64,000 bases of DNA from Rhodanobacter sp. L36 (GCF_009765755.1 NZ_LMUV01000011.1:597575-661574), one strand, 5' to 3'; numbered from the stretch's first letter, positions 24,167 through 34,021 are shown. Numbers and translations are program-made. The notes: a model not told the origin generated them from the sequence alone.

Positions 24167-24830
24167 ATGTCGCTCGCTGTGGCGACGCCAAGTCGCTACA
24201 ACAGCTTCTGCGGCGAATGCGATTCGAGCGTGATGGACTTGCAAAGGCAATGCATGTCCAGGGGAATTGGTTTCAAGTTCCTGGCGAACTTCGGCATCGG
24301 CGCCATCGATGTCGCTCGCAACATCTGGCAACGTTTTCTGCTGGAAACGGATGCCACGCACATGCTCTTCATCAATGGCGACATGGGCTTTTCCGCCACT
24401 GAACTCATGCGCATGTTCGATTGGAAAGACGCTGATGTCATCGCTGTCATGTGTCCGAAAAACGTGTTGGCTGGGAGCGTGTAAAACGAGCTGGAGAATG
24501 ATGCGGCCACCATGGCGGTGGGTTCGAAGGCTTCGCGTATCCAGGCCATCGGCACCGCCTTGATGATGATTTCCCGTCGATGTGTACGACAACTGATCAC
24601 CGAAGGTCTAGCCCATGCGTGGACTATGGCGGCAACCGTGCCGACGGTTTTTCTCGCGCCGGGACAGAGTCGCGAGTTTTTCGCAGTGCTACCGTCAACG
24701 AAAACGGGCAGGGCGAGGATTATTATTTCTGTTCGCTGGTTCGCAAAATGGGCGGCAAAGTACTCGGATGTTCACGGATTCCCGTCTCCCATACCGGACG
24801 CTAAGCTTTTCTCGGTGACCTCCGGCATGG
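24167..24830 (+). pseudogene. Degenerate glycosyltransferase-like gene
   Basis: The sequence reads as a small glycosyltransferase resembling GT-A family members: FLANFGIGAIDVARN, then THMLFINGDMGFSATELMRM with a DxD-like segment, WKDADVIAVMCPKN and IQAIGTALMMISRRC. It is interrupted by an in-frame TAA at 24482-24484. The remaining homology then shifts frame near 24605-24618, where the next segment reads CVDYGGNRADGFS and GQGEDYYFCSLVRKMGGKV. That frame stops at 24802-24804. Two nonsense lesions and a frameshift make this a pseudogene unless sequencing errors are involved. The family name is inferred from pattern only. Confidence 0.7.
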
Positions 24831-24899
24831 CTGAATCCGGCGGTTGAAAAATCAGGACGAAAGGTCCGCCACCCATTTAAATTGCAGGACTGCCAGCGC

Positions 24900-25703
24900 A
24901 TGCGGGATATTTTGCTTCACTGCCACATCTTCAAGAATTCCGGCACCACGATCGATGGGATGCTGCAACGCGCATTCGGAGATCAGTGGGATTCGCTCGA
25001 AACAAAAGTGCCGCGCCATGCGGTGCCGAGCGAACAGTTCGTCGCGTTCGCGCGCACTCATCCTCATTTGCGTGCCATATCGAGTCACGGTGCGCACATG
25101 CCCATGCCGCAAGCGGACGACATCGTTTTCCATCCGATTCTGTTCCTGCGCCATCCGGTCGACCGGGTCGGATCGGTCTACGCCTTCGAGCGTCGGCAAC
25201 CGGCGGACGCCAGAGGTATCGGCATCGAGGTTGCACGCAGTGAGGATCTCGCAGGATATGTGCGATGGCGATTGGCGGAAGGCAACGGCAGTGTCATTCG
25301 CAATTTTCAGACGATCCATTTGTCTGCCTACGGCGACGATCTTCGTCACGCGGTCGTCAACGACAATGATTTCGAGCGCGCCCAGGCGACGTTGCAATCG
25401 CTTCCGTTTCTTGGTCTGGTCGATCGCTTCGATGAATCGATTCGGCGCTTGCGCATCTATGTACGTCCCTTCGTGCGGGACTTTGCGCCGGAGGAATTCG
25501 CGCCTGCCGCTAACGCCACACCGGAGCGGGCGGCAACTCTAAGCGCAAGAATCGCCGAGATCGAAACGGCTCTCGGACCCGATTTGTACGCGCATTTGCT
25601 GGAGCAGAATCGGTTCGATCTCCAGCTGTATCAGCAGGCACAACAGCTTTTCGATCGCATCGTTCAGGCGCAGGCCTTGTTGGGAGCGCGCGATTTTCGC
25701 TAG
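24900..25703 (+). CDS. Sulfotransferase family-like protein
   Basis: A 267-aa protein with the two PAPS-binding signatures of sulfotransferase-2 type enzymes. A P-loop-like HIFKNSGTTIDGML sits at the N-terminus, equivalent to the usual HIPKTGGTS, and a 3'-phosphate loop LRHPVDRVGSVYAFERR lies near residue 85. The P-loop has Asn-Ser in place of Thr-Gly, so activity is uncertain. The C-terminus (FLGLVDRFDESIRRLRIY) fits the family. It would sulfate a surface glycan or a small molecule. It lies next to the broken glycosyltransferase, which suggests a decaying surface-decoration locus. ATG 24900 is preferred over TTG 24882. Confidence 0.7.
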   Translation: MRDILLHCHIFKNSGTTIDGMLQRAFGDQWDSLETKVPRHAVPSEQFVAFARTHPHLRAISSHGAHMPMPQADDIVFHPILFLRHPVDRVGSVYAFERRQPADARGIGIEVARSEDLAGYVRWRLAEGNGSVIRNFQTIHLSAYGDDLRHAVVNDNDFERAQATLQSLPFLGLVDRFDESIRRLRIYVRPFVRDFAPEEFAPAANATPERAATLSARIAEIETALGPDLYAHLLEQNRFDLQLYQQAQQLFDRIVQAQALLGARDFR

Positions 25704-25736
25704 GCAGTTTTGCGACAAATGCCGAACACAAACTGA

Positions 25737-27502
<1,766 letters not shown>

Positions 27503-27554
27503 TAAACTGCGCGCCTGCTTGCAAAGCGAAGTTTGCTGAAGAGCACCAAGTTTT

Positions 27555-27644
27555 GGAGAGATGGCCGAGTGGTTTAAGGCAGCAGTCTTGAAAACTGCCG
27601 TAGTGGTAACACTACCGTGGGTTCGAATCCCACTCTCTCCGCCA
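27555..27644 (+). tRNA. tRNA-Ser (anticodon TGA)
   Basis: The 5' GGAGAGA pairs with the 3' TCTCTCC, followed by G and an encoded CCA. The anticodon stem GCAGT/ACTGC encloses the loop CTTGAAA with anticodon TGA at 27589-27591. A long variable arm (TAGTGGTAACACTA) and the TpsiC segment GTTCGAATC are present, as expected for a class II tRNA. An accessory gene block begins immediately downstream, so this gene may be an integration target. Confidence 0.97.
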
Positions 27645-27770
27645 TCGAAATTATGTAAGTTATTGTTTTAAGTAATATTTACTTCTAGATGACGCGACTG
27701 GTATACCATTTGGTATGCCGGTCGTTGTTGTTTCTGCTTCTCTCTAATTGAGCTTCATTGAGCGGGACTT

Positions 27771-27980
27771 TTGCATCAAGTTCGTTTTGTGGAAAAGAAC
27801 GAACGGTGCCTCTCGGCCGAACATACTAAGACTTCGATGACGAGTCTCGAGTTCGACCATGTGGTCATCCCCGATGCCACACACTTTCTTCGGGAGCGAA
27901 AGGCTCAAGCCAAGTTGTTTTACGTGGCCATTTCGCGGGCAACCCAAACGCTCACGATTGCATCGTCCCAGCGTTGCCGA
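27771..27980 (+). pseudogene. Remnant of a UvrD/PcrA-type superfamily 1 helicase C-terminus
   Basis: About 60 codons resemble the end of a UvrD-type helicase: HTKTSMTSLEFDHVVIP, then motif VI-like LFYVAISRATQTLTI. No start, Walker A or remaining helicase domains are present on either side, and the frame runs into sequence antisense to the RES gene. It is best read as a leftover of a larger gene brought in, and mostly deleted, near tRNA-Ser. Boundaries are approximate. Confidence 0.6.
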
Positions 27981-29168
27981 TCACGCTGTTGCTGCAGGCC
28001 GCTTCAACCGGCGCCGGGTGGATCCGTTGAAGGTCACGCCGTGGAACCCTTCGGTGAGGCCTTCCTGTGAGGGGAACACCACCAAATTGCAGCCCCCTTT
28101 GTGCACGGAGCTGGGATAGATCAGGCCATCCAGCCGGTGACCGCCCTTCGTCATAAACACTTGGGCGAGGTATTCGCACACCACCTGGGTGGGCACATAG
28201 CTCAGGTGTTCCAGATTGTTCTTCACCACGCGCTTGCTGACCTCGCGGACGAATCCATAGTGAAACCGCGCCCGTTCCAGCCTGCCTTTCTGTGCGAGAT
28301 CGAAAACAGATGGCAGGCAAACAGGTTTGGTGAGGTCCACCACATGCAACGGGCGCGTCAGCTTGAATGACGCCACATAGACCGGGTCTGTCGTCGATCG
28401 ATCGACGCCCACCTCGCGCATTGCCGTGAGCCGATCGAAGGAGGTGTAGAGATAGCGGATGCCGGCCGGATTCATTCGGCCTGCTTTCATTTTCGCCGAG
28501 GGCGGTGCCGTCAACTGATCGGCGGTGGGCGACCAATGCTCATCCGGCCACCGGATTCGCGCACGAAACACCTCGGTGCTGACGCCCAAGGTCACCACCA
28601 GAGGACGGAGCCTTTTGGCAAGGGCCGGGAGCCAGTTACAGATGTCGACGTCACCGGGCTCGCTGCTCTCCGACGGCGGTATGTTCGCGAAGTGATACCG
28701 CGTCACGTGCTTCACCGTGTGGGTGAAGTGTTGCCAGGAGGCCATCATCATGTCGTGCTCATGGCTCGACGCCCAATGGCCGTCGGCTGCGGGCACCCGC
28801 CCCCCATCGTAGATGTCGGCATTGATGAGATCCTGCATCAGCTCAGGTCGTTCTTCGAGATTCAAGGATTCGAAGATTTCCTCCATGCTCCATGGCTCGA
28901 CGAGGTATTCGCCTTCGTCGAAGGGCACGCCGGCATCGTTCGGCTCATTGAAATACGCATCGACGGTTGGATAGATCGCTTCCAGCAGGACGTTGACCCT
29001 AGCGGCGATGGGACTGCGACTGCGGCGACCGCAGTAATCGCACGCACGCGCGGTCAAATCGTCGCGAACCAGCTTCCTGAGGTAATCATCATCGACGCAT
29101 CGAGGGCACACGTGCTTGTCGCTTTCACGCCAGCCGCGTTCGTCGTCGAGAATCAAACCTTCCTTCAT
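27981..29168 (-). CDS. HEPN/RES N-terminal domain and RES domain protein (NAD-degrading toxin family)
   Basis: A 395-aa protein. The N-terminus carries a zinc-ribbon-like pair CPRC and CDYCGRR, followed by an acidic region matching the HEPN/RES N-terminal domain. The C-terminal half is a RES domain with the expected Arg (EVFRARIRWP), the motif AGRMNPAGIRYLYTS, Glu (DRLTAMREVG) and Ser (GLIYPSSVHKGGCNLVVF). RES toxins deplete NAD+; activity here is inferred from the family. The start is placed at the ATG at 29168 because it overlaps the TGA of the upstream 66-aa ORF (ATGA). An ATG at 29177 is also in frame. No Xre antitoxin, the usual partner, is adjacent. Confidence 0.82.
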   Translation of the reverse strand: MKEGLILDDERGWRESDKHVCPRCVDDDYLRKLVRDDLTARACDYCGRRSRSPIAARVNVLLEAIYPTVDAYFNEPNDAGVPFDEGEYLVEPWSMEEIFESLNLEERPELMQDLINADIYDGGRVPAADGHWASSHEHDMMMASWQHFTHTVKHVTRYHFANIPPSESSEPGDVDICNWLPALAKRLRPLVVTLGVSTEVFRARIRWPDEHWSPTADQLTAPPSAKMKAGRMNPAGIRYLYTSFDRLTAMREVGVDRSTTDPVYVASFKLTRPLHVVDLTKPVCLPSVFDLAQKGRLERARFHYGFVREVSKRVVKNNLEHLSYVPTQVVCEYLAQVFMTKGGHRLDGLIYPSSVHKGGCNLVVFPSQEGLTEGFHGVTFNGSTRRRLKRPAATA

Positions 29169-29362
29169 GTGCCCCATGGATCACCTGTCTGTACAGATCT
29201 TCCAAACCAGATGTGGGTGCACGGCAGAAGAGCAAGGATCATCTGCAAGGTTTCGTCAGCATTTCGTGACCAGAGCATCGTCTCCATTGCATAGCCCAGT
29301 TCGAAATCATACGACGATTCATAAAACCCAGCGAAGCGCAGCGTGGCAAAGCTAGTGTGCAT
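29165..29362 (-). CDS. Small ORF translationally coupled to the RES-domain gene
   Basis: A 65-residue reading frame (starting MHTSFATLRFAGFYESSYDF; GTG at 29365 is an alternative start) that resembles no family known to me. It ends with a TGA overlapping the RES gene ATG and starts 28 bp after the relaxase-like gene stops, on the same strand. Its position makes it a candidate partner or immunity protein of the RES toxin, but this rests on context alone. No strong Shine-Dalgarno sequence is seen. Confidence 0.5.
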   Translation of the reverse strand: MHTSFATLRFAGFYESSYDFELGYAMETMLWSRNADETLQMILALLPCTHIWFGRSVQTGDPWGT

Positions 29363-29390
29363 CACAGCGGCTCTCGGGCGGCCATGCTAC

Positions 29391-30140
29391 TCAGATGCGC
29401 CACGATTCCGAAGACATCCATGAAGCGCCACCTTCCGGATGACGCTCCCGATTGTGGGCGCACTGCATCCGGCTTTTCCGCATTCCACGGAACTGAGAGG
29501 GCCTCATGTAGGGAATCGGTTCCCGGACAATCCCTTGTTCACGAAGCGTGCGATGGTCAACGCGATCATTGAAGCCGTGCGCGCGTAGCTCGCTGTTGAT
29601 CGTATCGGCGATGATGCGGCGCATCTCGATGGTGGAGTTCTTGATCTCGGCAGGCGGTATACCGCAGCCCATCTTTCTGCACCCACCACTTTGGGGATAT
29701 TTGCCGTTGTAACGCCGGAACGTGTGCTCCGGTGACCGGTCAATGCCGTCATCCACCCGGCCGGATAACATCCCATGCACATGAGGATGTGGGACTCCCG
29801 ATTGGAAAGCGATCGGTTCGTGAAACGCGAACATGTACGGCATGCCTCTCGCCAAAGCATCCATGATTTTGGATGCCAAGTGCATGTTCTGCTCTGCACT
29901 CAAGCAGTTTGGCAAGCTAAAAGTCACAGCGACAAATGCGGGGCTGTTCTTGCGCTCGTACTTGTCCGATGCGAGGAAGAATGCTTCCGGATCATGCCGT
30001 GCCCAGCTTGGCTGATTGTCATATCCCCAACCAATGAAGTCATCGCGCTCAGCGAAGGCGCCTTTTCTCAAAATGCATCTGATGTGATCGGCAGTCGTGC
30101 CACGTACTTTAGACACGATCTCGAAGTGAATTTGTTCCAT
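29391..30140 (-). CDS. MobA/MobL-type relaxase-like protein (short form)
   Basis: A 249-aa protein resembling the relaxase domain of MobA/MobL (MobQ) enzymes. It has DPEAFFLASDKYERKNSPAF, VTFSLPNCLSAEQNMHLA, the histidine triad-like PHPHVHGMLSGRVDDGIDRS, FRRYNGKYPQSGG and IIADTINSELRAHGFNDRVDHRTL. Typical relaxases are longer and carry a C-terminal primase or helicase region that is absent here. It may support nicking of a mobile element or have been co-opted. It heads an apparent operon with the 66-aa ORF and the RES gene. Confidence 0.75.
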   Translation of the reverse strand: MEQIHFEIVSKVRGTTADHIRCILRKGAFAERDDFIGWGYDNQPSWARHDPEAFFLASDKYERKNSPAFVAVTFSLPNCLSAEQNMHLASKIMDALARGMPYMFAFHEPIAFQSGVPHPHVHGMLSGRVDDGIDRSPEHTFRRYNGKYPQSGGCRKMGCGIPPAEIKNSTIEMRRIIADTINSELRAHGFNDRVDHRTLREQGIVREPIPYMRPSQFRGMRKSRMQCAHNRERHPEGGASWMSSESWRI

Positions 30141-30164
30141 GGCCTAGTCCTTCTCGTGCGCAAT

Positions 30165-30196
30165 AAAAAAGGCCAGTGGGATAAACACCCACTGGC
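30165..30196 (-). terminator. Rho-independent terminator upstream of the relaxase-like gene
   Basis: On the minus strand, a perfect 9-bp stem (plus-strand arms 30172-30180 and 30188-30196, 7-nt loop) is followed by TTTTTTATT at 30170-30162. It points into the relaxase-like gene, which begins 25 bp further on. It therefore either ends an upstream minus-strand transcript or acts as a leader attenuator. Confidence 0.75.
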
Positions 30197-31245
30197 TACT
30201 TGGTTGGCAACGTTGTCTTTAAGTCGTCACTTCAAAAGCGAAACGTATAGTGGAGGCGCCCTTTTCAACCCGTCGGCAAAGTTCTGGAAGGAAGTTCTTC
30301 TCAAGTTCGTAATCCGTCGATGGCGTGCTCTGTGATCGCGGTCAGGAATCATCATGGGGATACGGCGGAGGCGGAGGCGGCGGACTGGCTAACATCGATG
30401 ATGCCGCCAGTCATCGCGCACACGATGCTCATGCTGCGGCGTGATGATGATTAAGCGTGGGCCCACGAATCATTACGGGACAGGTTTGTGGGCCAGATCA
30501 CAAGCAAGAACTTACTTGTTGCAGCTTCTGCATGCTGAGAGTAAAGATATAAAGGCTTGGAAGAGTTCGAAAAGGAAAGGGGAACGACCTTGCAGGGTGC
30601 CGCTGCCGCCAGCCATGACGCATGGACCGCGAACGACGGTTTAACTGCGTCGTACTTCCAACTAGCCAGTGTCGTTCACTGGTCGTCAATGCGTGACATC
30701 CGTTTTTCGCGATCACCTTGTCAAAATCAGTCCGCACGCCAGCATGCTTTCGAGCGTTTGCTGCGTTCTCATTGTCATCGTACTGGAAGATCTAGGCGCT
30801 TCGCATCTGCGAGTCAAGATCAAGACGGTTGTCAATGTAAACCTGGCGATGTGTGCGCAATTACTTCAGATGATCAAGAACGCTGGGGACTTAAGGAAGG
30901 TCGATGTGCTGCCGTGCGATTCTCGGTATGCGTGGCCACCAGCCTCAACCTCGCGTGGGTTTGCCTTTCCAAACTGACGGAAATACGGGCACGCATACCC
31001 AAGCCATATTATCGTTGGGTAGAAGTTTGCATTGCGCCATTCGCTGTCGCGTTGCTTGAAAAATCTCTGGATGTCTTCAGAGCAAGGGCGAAGACTCGGA
31101 TGCGGAGGCTCGCGGTTGGCACGCGTCTGGAGATGGTGTACTCGGTGCGCAGGCATGATTAGTCAGATTTCAGAGGACGCCATCGTTGGAATGAAATGCT
31201 CCGACGGCAAGATGGCTCGCCAGCCACAAATACGAGGAAGTAGAA
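30197..31245. other. About 1 kb without a convincing gene
   Basis: Open frames exist on both strands but none has protein-like composition, a good ribosome-binding site or a recognisable domain. One curiosity is a short minus-strand frame at 30342-30395 encoding a run of seven prolines ending PYPHDDS, overlapped by another short frame starting at 30432. They could be frame-shifted halves of one small peptide gene. The region is probably degraded accessory DNA. Confidence 0.5.
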
Positions 31246-32010
31246 ATGAGGCGACGTGCTTACGCATGGTGGAAAAAAGGGACTCTGCTAATTGCAGTGA
31301 CTGGCTCGACTGGCGCCCTGGCGGTGACATATACCTTTTCCAGGGACGGACAAGCTGACGTGCCGGTGTGCCTTGCCGTCCAACAGGCGCTGTCCCGTGG
31401 GTTGATTCTGGACGCCCAAAAACCGCTTTGCTATCGAAGGTTCGACGTGTCGATCAAGGCGACTCGTTACGGCTTCAAGCCGATCAATTTCACGCCTGTG
31501 TCGAATTCTAGGTATCGGAGCTTATTAAGCCAAATGATGTCTATCGTTAACAACAGCAAATTGCCTTTAACGAAAGCCGATAAGCATGAAAACGAAGCGG
31601 CGGTGAGTCGCCTAATGAGTTCAGGTGCGATAAAGCTTTATCGAGCTCCTTTTGATAACAACAACAGCGGAAGCTCGCATGTTGTTTATTTTTTAGACTC
31701 TGTGCGGTGCCCTGGCGACGTTGAAGCGCCACGAAGTATGAATCCAACAATTTTTATGGAAAACGCTGACGGTACTTTAAATCGGTCGTGGGGTGTGGGT
31801 GATGAGACCTCAGGTAGTCCTTTTATCTACAGGGGACAGACTTATTACATACGCTGGACCTCGCTGGTAGGAGCTGCTCTAAAAAATGCCTGGTCGCAGT
31901 TGGATATTTATCACAATACGCCAGCTCTGCCGAGTTCTCCGCCTCAAGATCATGAGACGTTTTCTCCACCCGATTGCACCATTTATCAGATGAAAAAGGG
32001 AATTCGCTAA
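31246..32010 (+). CDS. Hypothetical membrane-anchored or exported protein
   Basis: A 254-aa protein with a basic N-terminus and one hydrophobic segment (WKKGTLLIAVTGSTGALAVTYTF), so it is either secreted or anchored facing the periplasm. The rest has no family known to me and includes three Cys residues at CLAVQQ, CYRRFD and RCPGDV. A GAGGAAGTAGAA-like ribosome site precedes the ATG. Base composition is clearly more AT-rich than in the core genes, suggesting transfer. Its TAA overlaps the ATG of the next small ORF (TAATG). Confidence 0.65.
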   Translation: MRRRAYAWWKKGTLLIAVTGSTGALAVTYTFSRDGQADVPVCLAVQQALSRGLILDAQKPLCYRRFDVSIKATRYGFKPINFTPVSNSRYRSLLSQMMSIVNNSKLPLTKADKHENEAAVSRLMSSGAIKLYRAPFDNNNSGSSHVVYFLDSVRCPGDVEAPRSMNPTIFMENADGTLNRSWGVGDETSGSPFIYRGQTYYIRWTSLVGAALKNAWSQLDIYHNTPALPSSPPQDHETFSPPDCTIYQMKKGIR

Positions 32011-32198
32011 TGGCAATCAATTACCATCCGTTACCATCTGGTAATATTACCGATGCAGATTCCTATCAAGGGCAGCTTTATCTCGAGTTGTGCCAAATGG
32101 AATGTATTGGCGGCATTCCAAATACGACTATTTATGAAGATGGAAAGGCAGACAGTAATCATCGAACGAGCGATCATGTGCAGGCTGTAGTTAGATGA
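32010..32198 (+). pseudogene. Truncated small ORF coupled to the hypothetical gene upstream
   Basis: The frame starts MAINYHPLPSGNITDADSYQ at the TAATG overlap, so it is likely translated after the preceding gene. After roughly 50 codons it runs into sequence that on the other strand encodes the start of a YfiN-like cyclase. Its last residues are therefore a junction artefact, and the original C-terminus is missing. No family is recognised. Confidence 0.5.
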
Positions 32199-32342
32199 AC
32201 TGCGCAATGCCAACATGGCAAGAGCGGTTACGGAAATACCAGCAAAGCACACGGAAAATAAAGTCATGCCCAGGTAGGAACGCTTGAGAACCGCTCCCAG
32301 GTTTTGTCGACCGGCGATATCCGCCTTTCGTCGTCGCATCAT
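32160..32342 (-). pseudogene. N-terminal remnant of a YfiN/TpbB-like diguanylate cyclase
   Basis: About 60 residues match the cytoplasmic start and first transmembrane helix of YfiN-type cyclases: RQNLGAVLKRSYLGMTLFSV, then ISVTALAMLALRSSSN and HMIARSM. Similarity stops near 32160, where the sequence joins the AT-richer hypothetical locus. The periplasmic PAS, HAMP and GGDEF domains are gone, so no cyclase can be made. Its ATG overlaps the yfiR stop (ATGA), as in intact yfiR-yfiN pairs. Confidence 0.65.
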
Positions 32343-32935
32343 GGTTGTGCTTCCGTCCTGGAATGGGAAAGCAGCAACACATGGGGATCGACCCGTACGC
32401 CACTTCGCGCGACGGAATCCAGATTGGTGGCAAAACGCACTTTCGAAGAGTCATCGAAGCGTAGGCAAAACATGCTGCCCGAGGCGCAGGTAAGGTCCGC
32501 TTCGCTGATGCTGAGCACGGGATGCCCAGACAGTTCCGTGAACAACTTCATGCGCTGATCGTCCGTGAGTGCACCAAGATAGACGGCGGCGCAATCGCGG
32601 CCGATGTCAGGATTCTCGACATCCATATGCTGAGCGATGATGCTTTGTCCGCCCGATAGGTGTGTGCCGTTCAGGAGATCGCTGGCGTACGCCGGGTTGG
32701 CCAATACGCATATCCGCAACTGCTGAGCGCTAGTCGGCCAGTGTGTATAGCTGATGATTCCAAGCACGACCGTGGTAACAGCTTGGGTGCGCATCGCTAC
32801 TGCTTTCGAGGGCGCGATCGTGGCTTGACCGAAAGCGACCCGACAGCACGTCACAAAAAGAAGCAGAACCATCAAGCCGGATTCACGCCGATGCCATCTA
32901 CCGACGTACTTGGCAGATGTGGAGCGCGATAGCAT
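32339..32935 (-). CDS. yfiR: YfiR-family periplasmic repressor of a YfiN-type cyclase
   Basis: YfiR binds the periplasmic domain of YfiN and holds it inactive in the YfiBNR system. This 198-aa protein has a signal peptide (LMVLLLFVTCCRVAFGQA) and the family pattern: VLGIISYTHWP, LRICVLANPAYASDLL, CAAVYLGALTDDQ, HPVLSISEADLTCASGSMFCL, KVRFATNLDSVARSGVRVDP. Four Cys residues could form the two known disulfides. Its partner yfiN is truncated just downstream, so the protein may be an orphan unless another YfiN homologue exists elsewhere. Confidence 0.8.
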   Translation of the reverse strand: MLSRSTSAKYVGRWHRRESGLMVLLLFVTCCRVAFGQATIAPSKAVAMRTQAVTTVVLGIISYTHWPTSAQQLRICVLANPAYASDLLNGTHLSGGQSIIAQHMDVENPDIGRDCAAVYLGALTDDQRMKLFTELSGHPVLSISEADLTCASGSMFCLRFDDSSKVRFATNLDSVARSGVRVDPHVLLLSHSRTEAQP

Positions 32936-33006
32936 CTAGGAGATGGCCGAAGAATGTGATGCAAGTTCAATTTTAGCAACTCGCGACGAAAGCTCAACAA
33001 TGCAAT

Positions 33007-33240
33007 TCAGTAGCTGATGCTCTCTGTCATTACGTTTACTCTGGGCCAGGGGCCTGATCTTTCTGGCCGGTCACGCTGCTTGATCCGTGCTGTTCCCTCG
33101 TCTGCACCACGGGTCTGCTGACCGCAAGAATCATAGCGATGTTTCCGCCCTCGATCGATCAGACCGGCCGGAAACGCAATATCCGTATGTACTTCTGGAC
33201 AGGTTGGTGTGGTTGTCGAGCCGACGATCCGCTTGAACAT
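33007..33240 (-). CDS. Possible small hypothetical protein
   Basis: A 77-codon frame (MFKRIVGSTTTPTCPEVHTD...) with no recognised domain, signal or good ribosome site. It lies in the 340-bp gap between yfiR and the ExbD-like gene, in which I see nothing else. It may be chance. Confidence 0.2.
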   Translation of the reverse strand: MFKRIVGSTTTPTCPEVHTDIAFPAGLIDRGRKHRYDSCGQQTRGADEGTARIKQRDRPERSGPWPRVNVMTESISY

Positions 33241-33275
33241 GATGTCCTCGCGGATGTGCCTCGCTCGCCCAATAT

Positions 33276-33710
33276 CTAGTCATTGCGCTCCGCTATAGCC
33301 GCTTTGAGATCGTTGGCCTGCAACGCATCAAGGACGTCGATGACGTGCTGCGCTTTTGCCTTGTCGTCCGCCTTTATTGACCAAAGCGTGGAACGTGAGT
33401 GTGAGCGTGTGACGCGCCACGCGAGTGTCCCCCAAGGCCTTAGCGAAACTGAGGGCATGCCATCTATATATGCCTCACCCGACGCAGGCACGACGATCGT
33501 GTACCGACTGAGGCCACAGTCATCATTTGCATTCACGCAAACGGGGCCATCGCTACCCGTAAAATTGTCCATCAGCGGCAGCCGAGTGATCGGTGCTCGC
33601 CACGATGCACAGATCATCACAATGACGAGTACCAGCAATAAACCGACGAGTGGCGAGAGATCGATCGATGGCGACGGTAGATCGCCATGTTTCCGTGATG
33701 AATCATCCAT
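33276..33710 (-). CDS. ExbD/TolR-like biopolymer transport protein
   Basis: A 144-aa protein with the ExbD/TolR layout. A short cytoplasmic N-terminus (MDDSSRKHGDLPSPSIDLSP) is followed by one transmembrane helix (LVGLLLVLVIVMICASW) and a periplasmic domain with SRYTIVVPASGEAYIDG and the C-terminal ADDKAKAQHVIDVLDALQAN. The usual membrane-embedded Asp of ExbD is in the IDLSPLVGLLL segment, just before the helix. No ExbB or TonB gene is adjacent, so it is an orphan here. The start at 33710 avoids a non-homologous upstream extension. Confidence 0.68.
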   Translation of the reverse strand: MDDSSRKHGDLPSPSIDLSPLVGLLLVLVIVMICASWRAPITRLPLMDNFTGSDGPVCVNANDDCGLSRYTIVVPASGEAYIDGMPSVSLRPWGTLAWRVTRSHSRSTLWSIKADDKAKAQHVIDVLDALQANDLKAAIAERND

Positions 33711-34021
33711 TGGTTTATCCCTGGAAGTGTCACGCAACCCCGCCAAGCGGAAGGTACGTCCGCAGTGCGGCTGCGTCAACGCGAACCATCCGCTGCTACG
33801 CGGCGTATGTGGCTCCAAGCGTCGGCCAGATCGCTCGCACCCACATCCCAAATGACACTCGGCTTTTTTTGCGGCGATGCATATGGCAGGCACCCGATGC
33901 TGACGCTTTTGCGTGTTTAGTCACTTCGTCAGAGCCAATTGATCGACGCATCGCAGAATCGTCACGGCAAAAAGACTGAGCTTGACCAACGCTGGAATCC
34001 TCAACACAGATGGGAGTCGTC
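33711..34021. other. Intergenic stretch with no feature seen
   Basis: About 310 bp between the divergent ExbD-like gene and the His/Gly/Tyr-rich gene. Promoters for both must lie here, but I cannot identify convincing -10/-35 boxes. No protein-like frame is seen. Confidence 0.4.

Noticed and set aside
30557..31162. A 201-codon plus-strand frame in the gene-poor accessory stretch
   Set aside because: Composition is not protein-like, there is no domain or ribosome site, and it overlaps equally weak frames on both strands.
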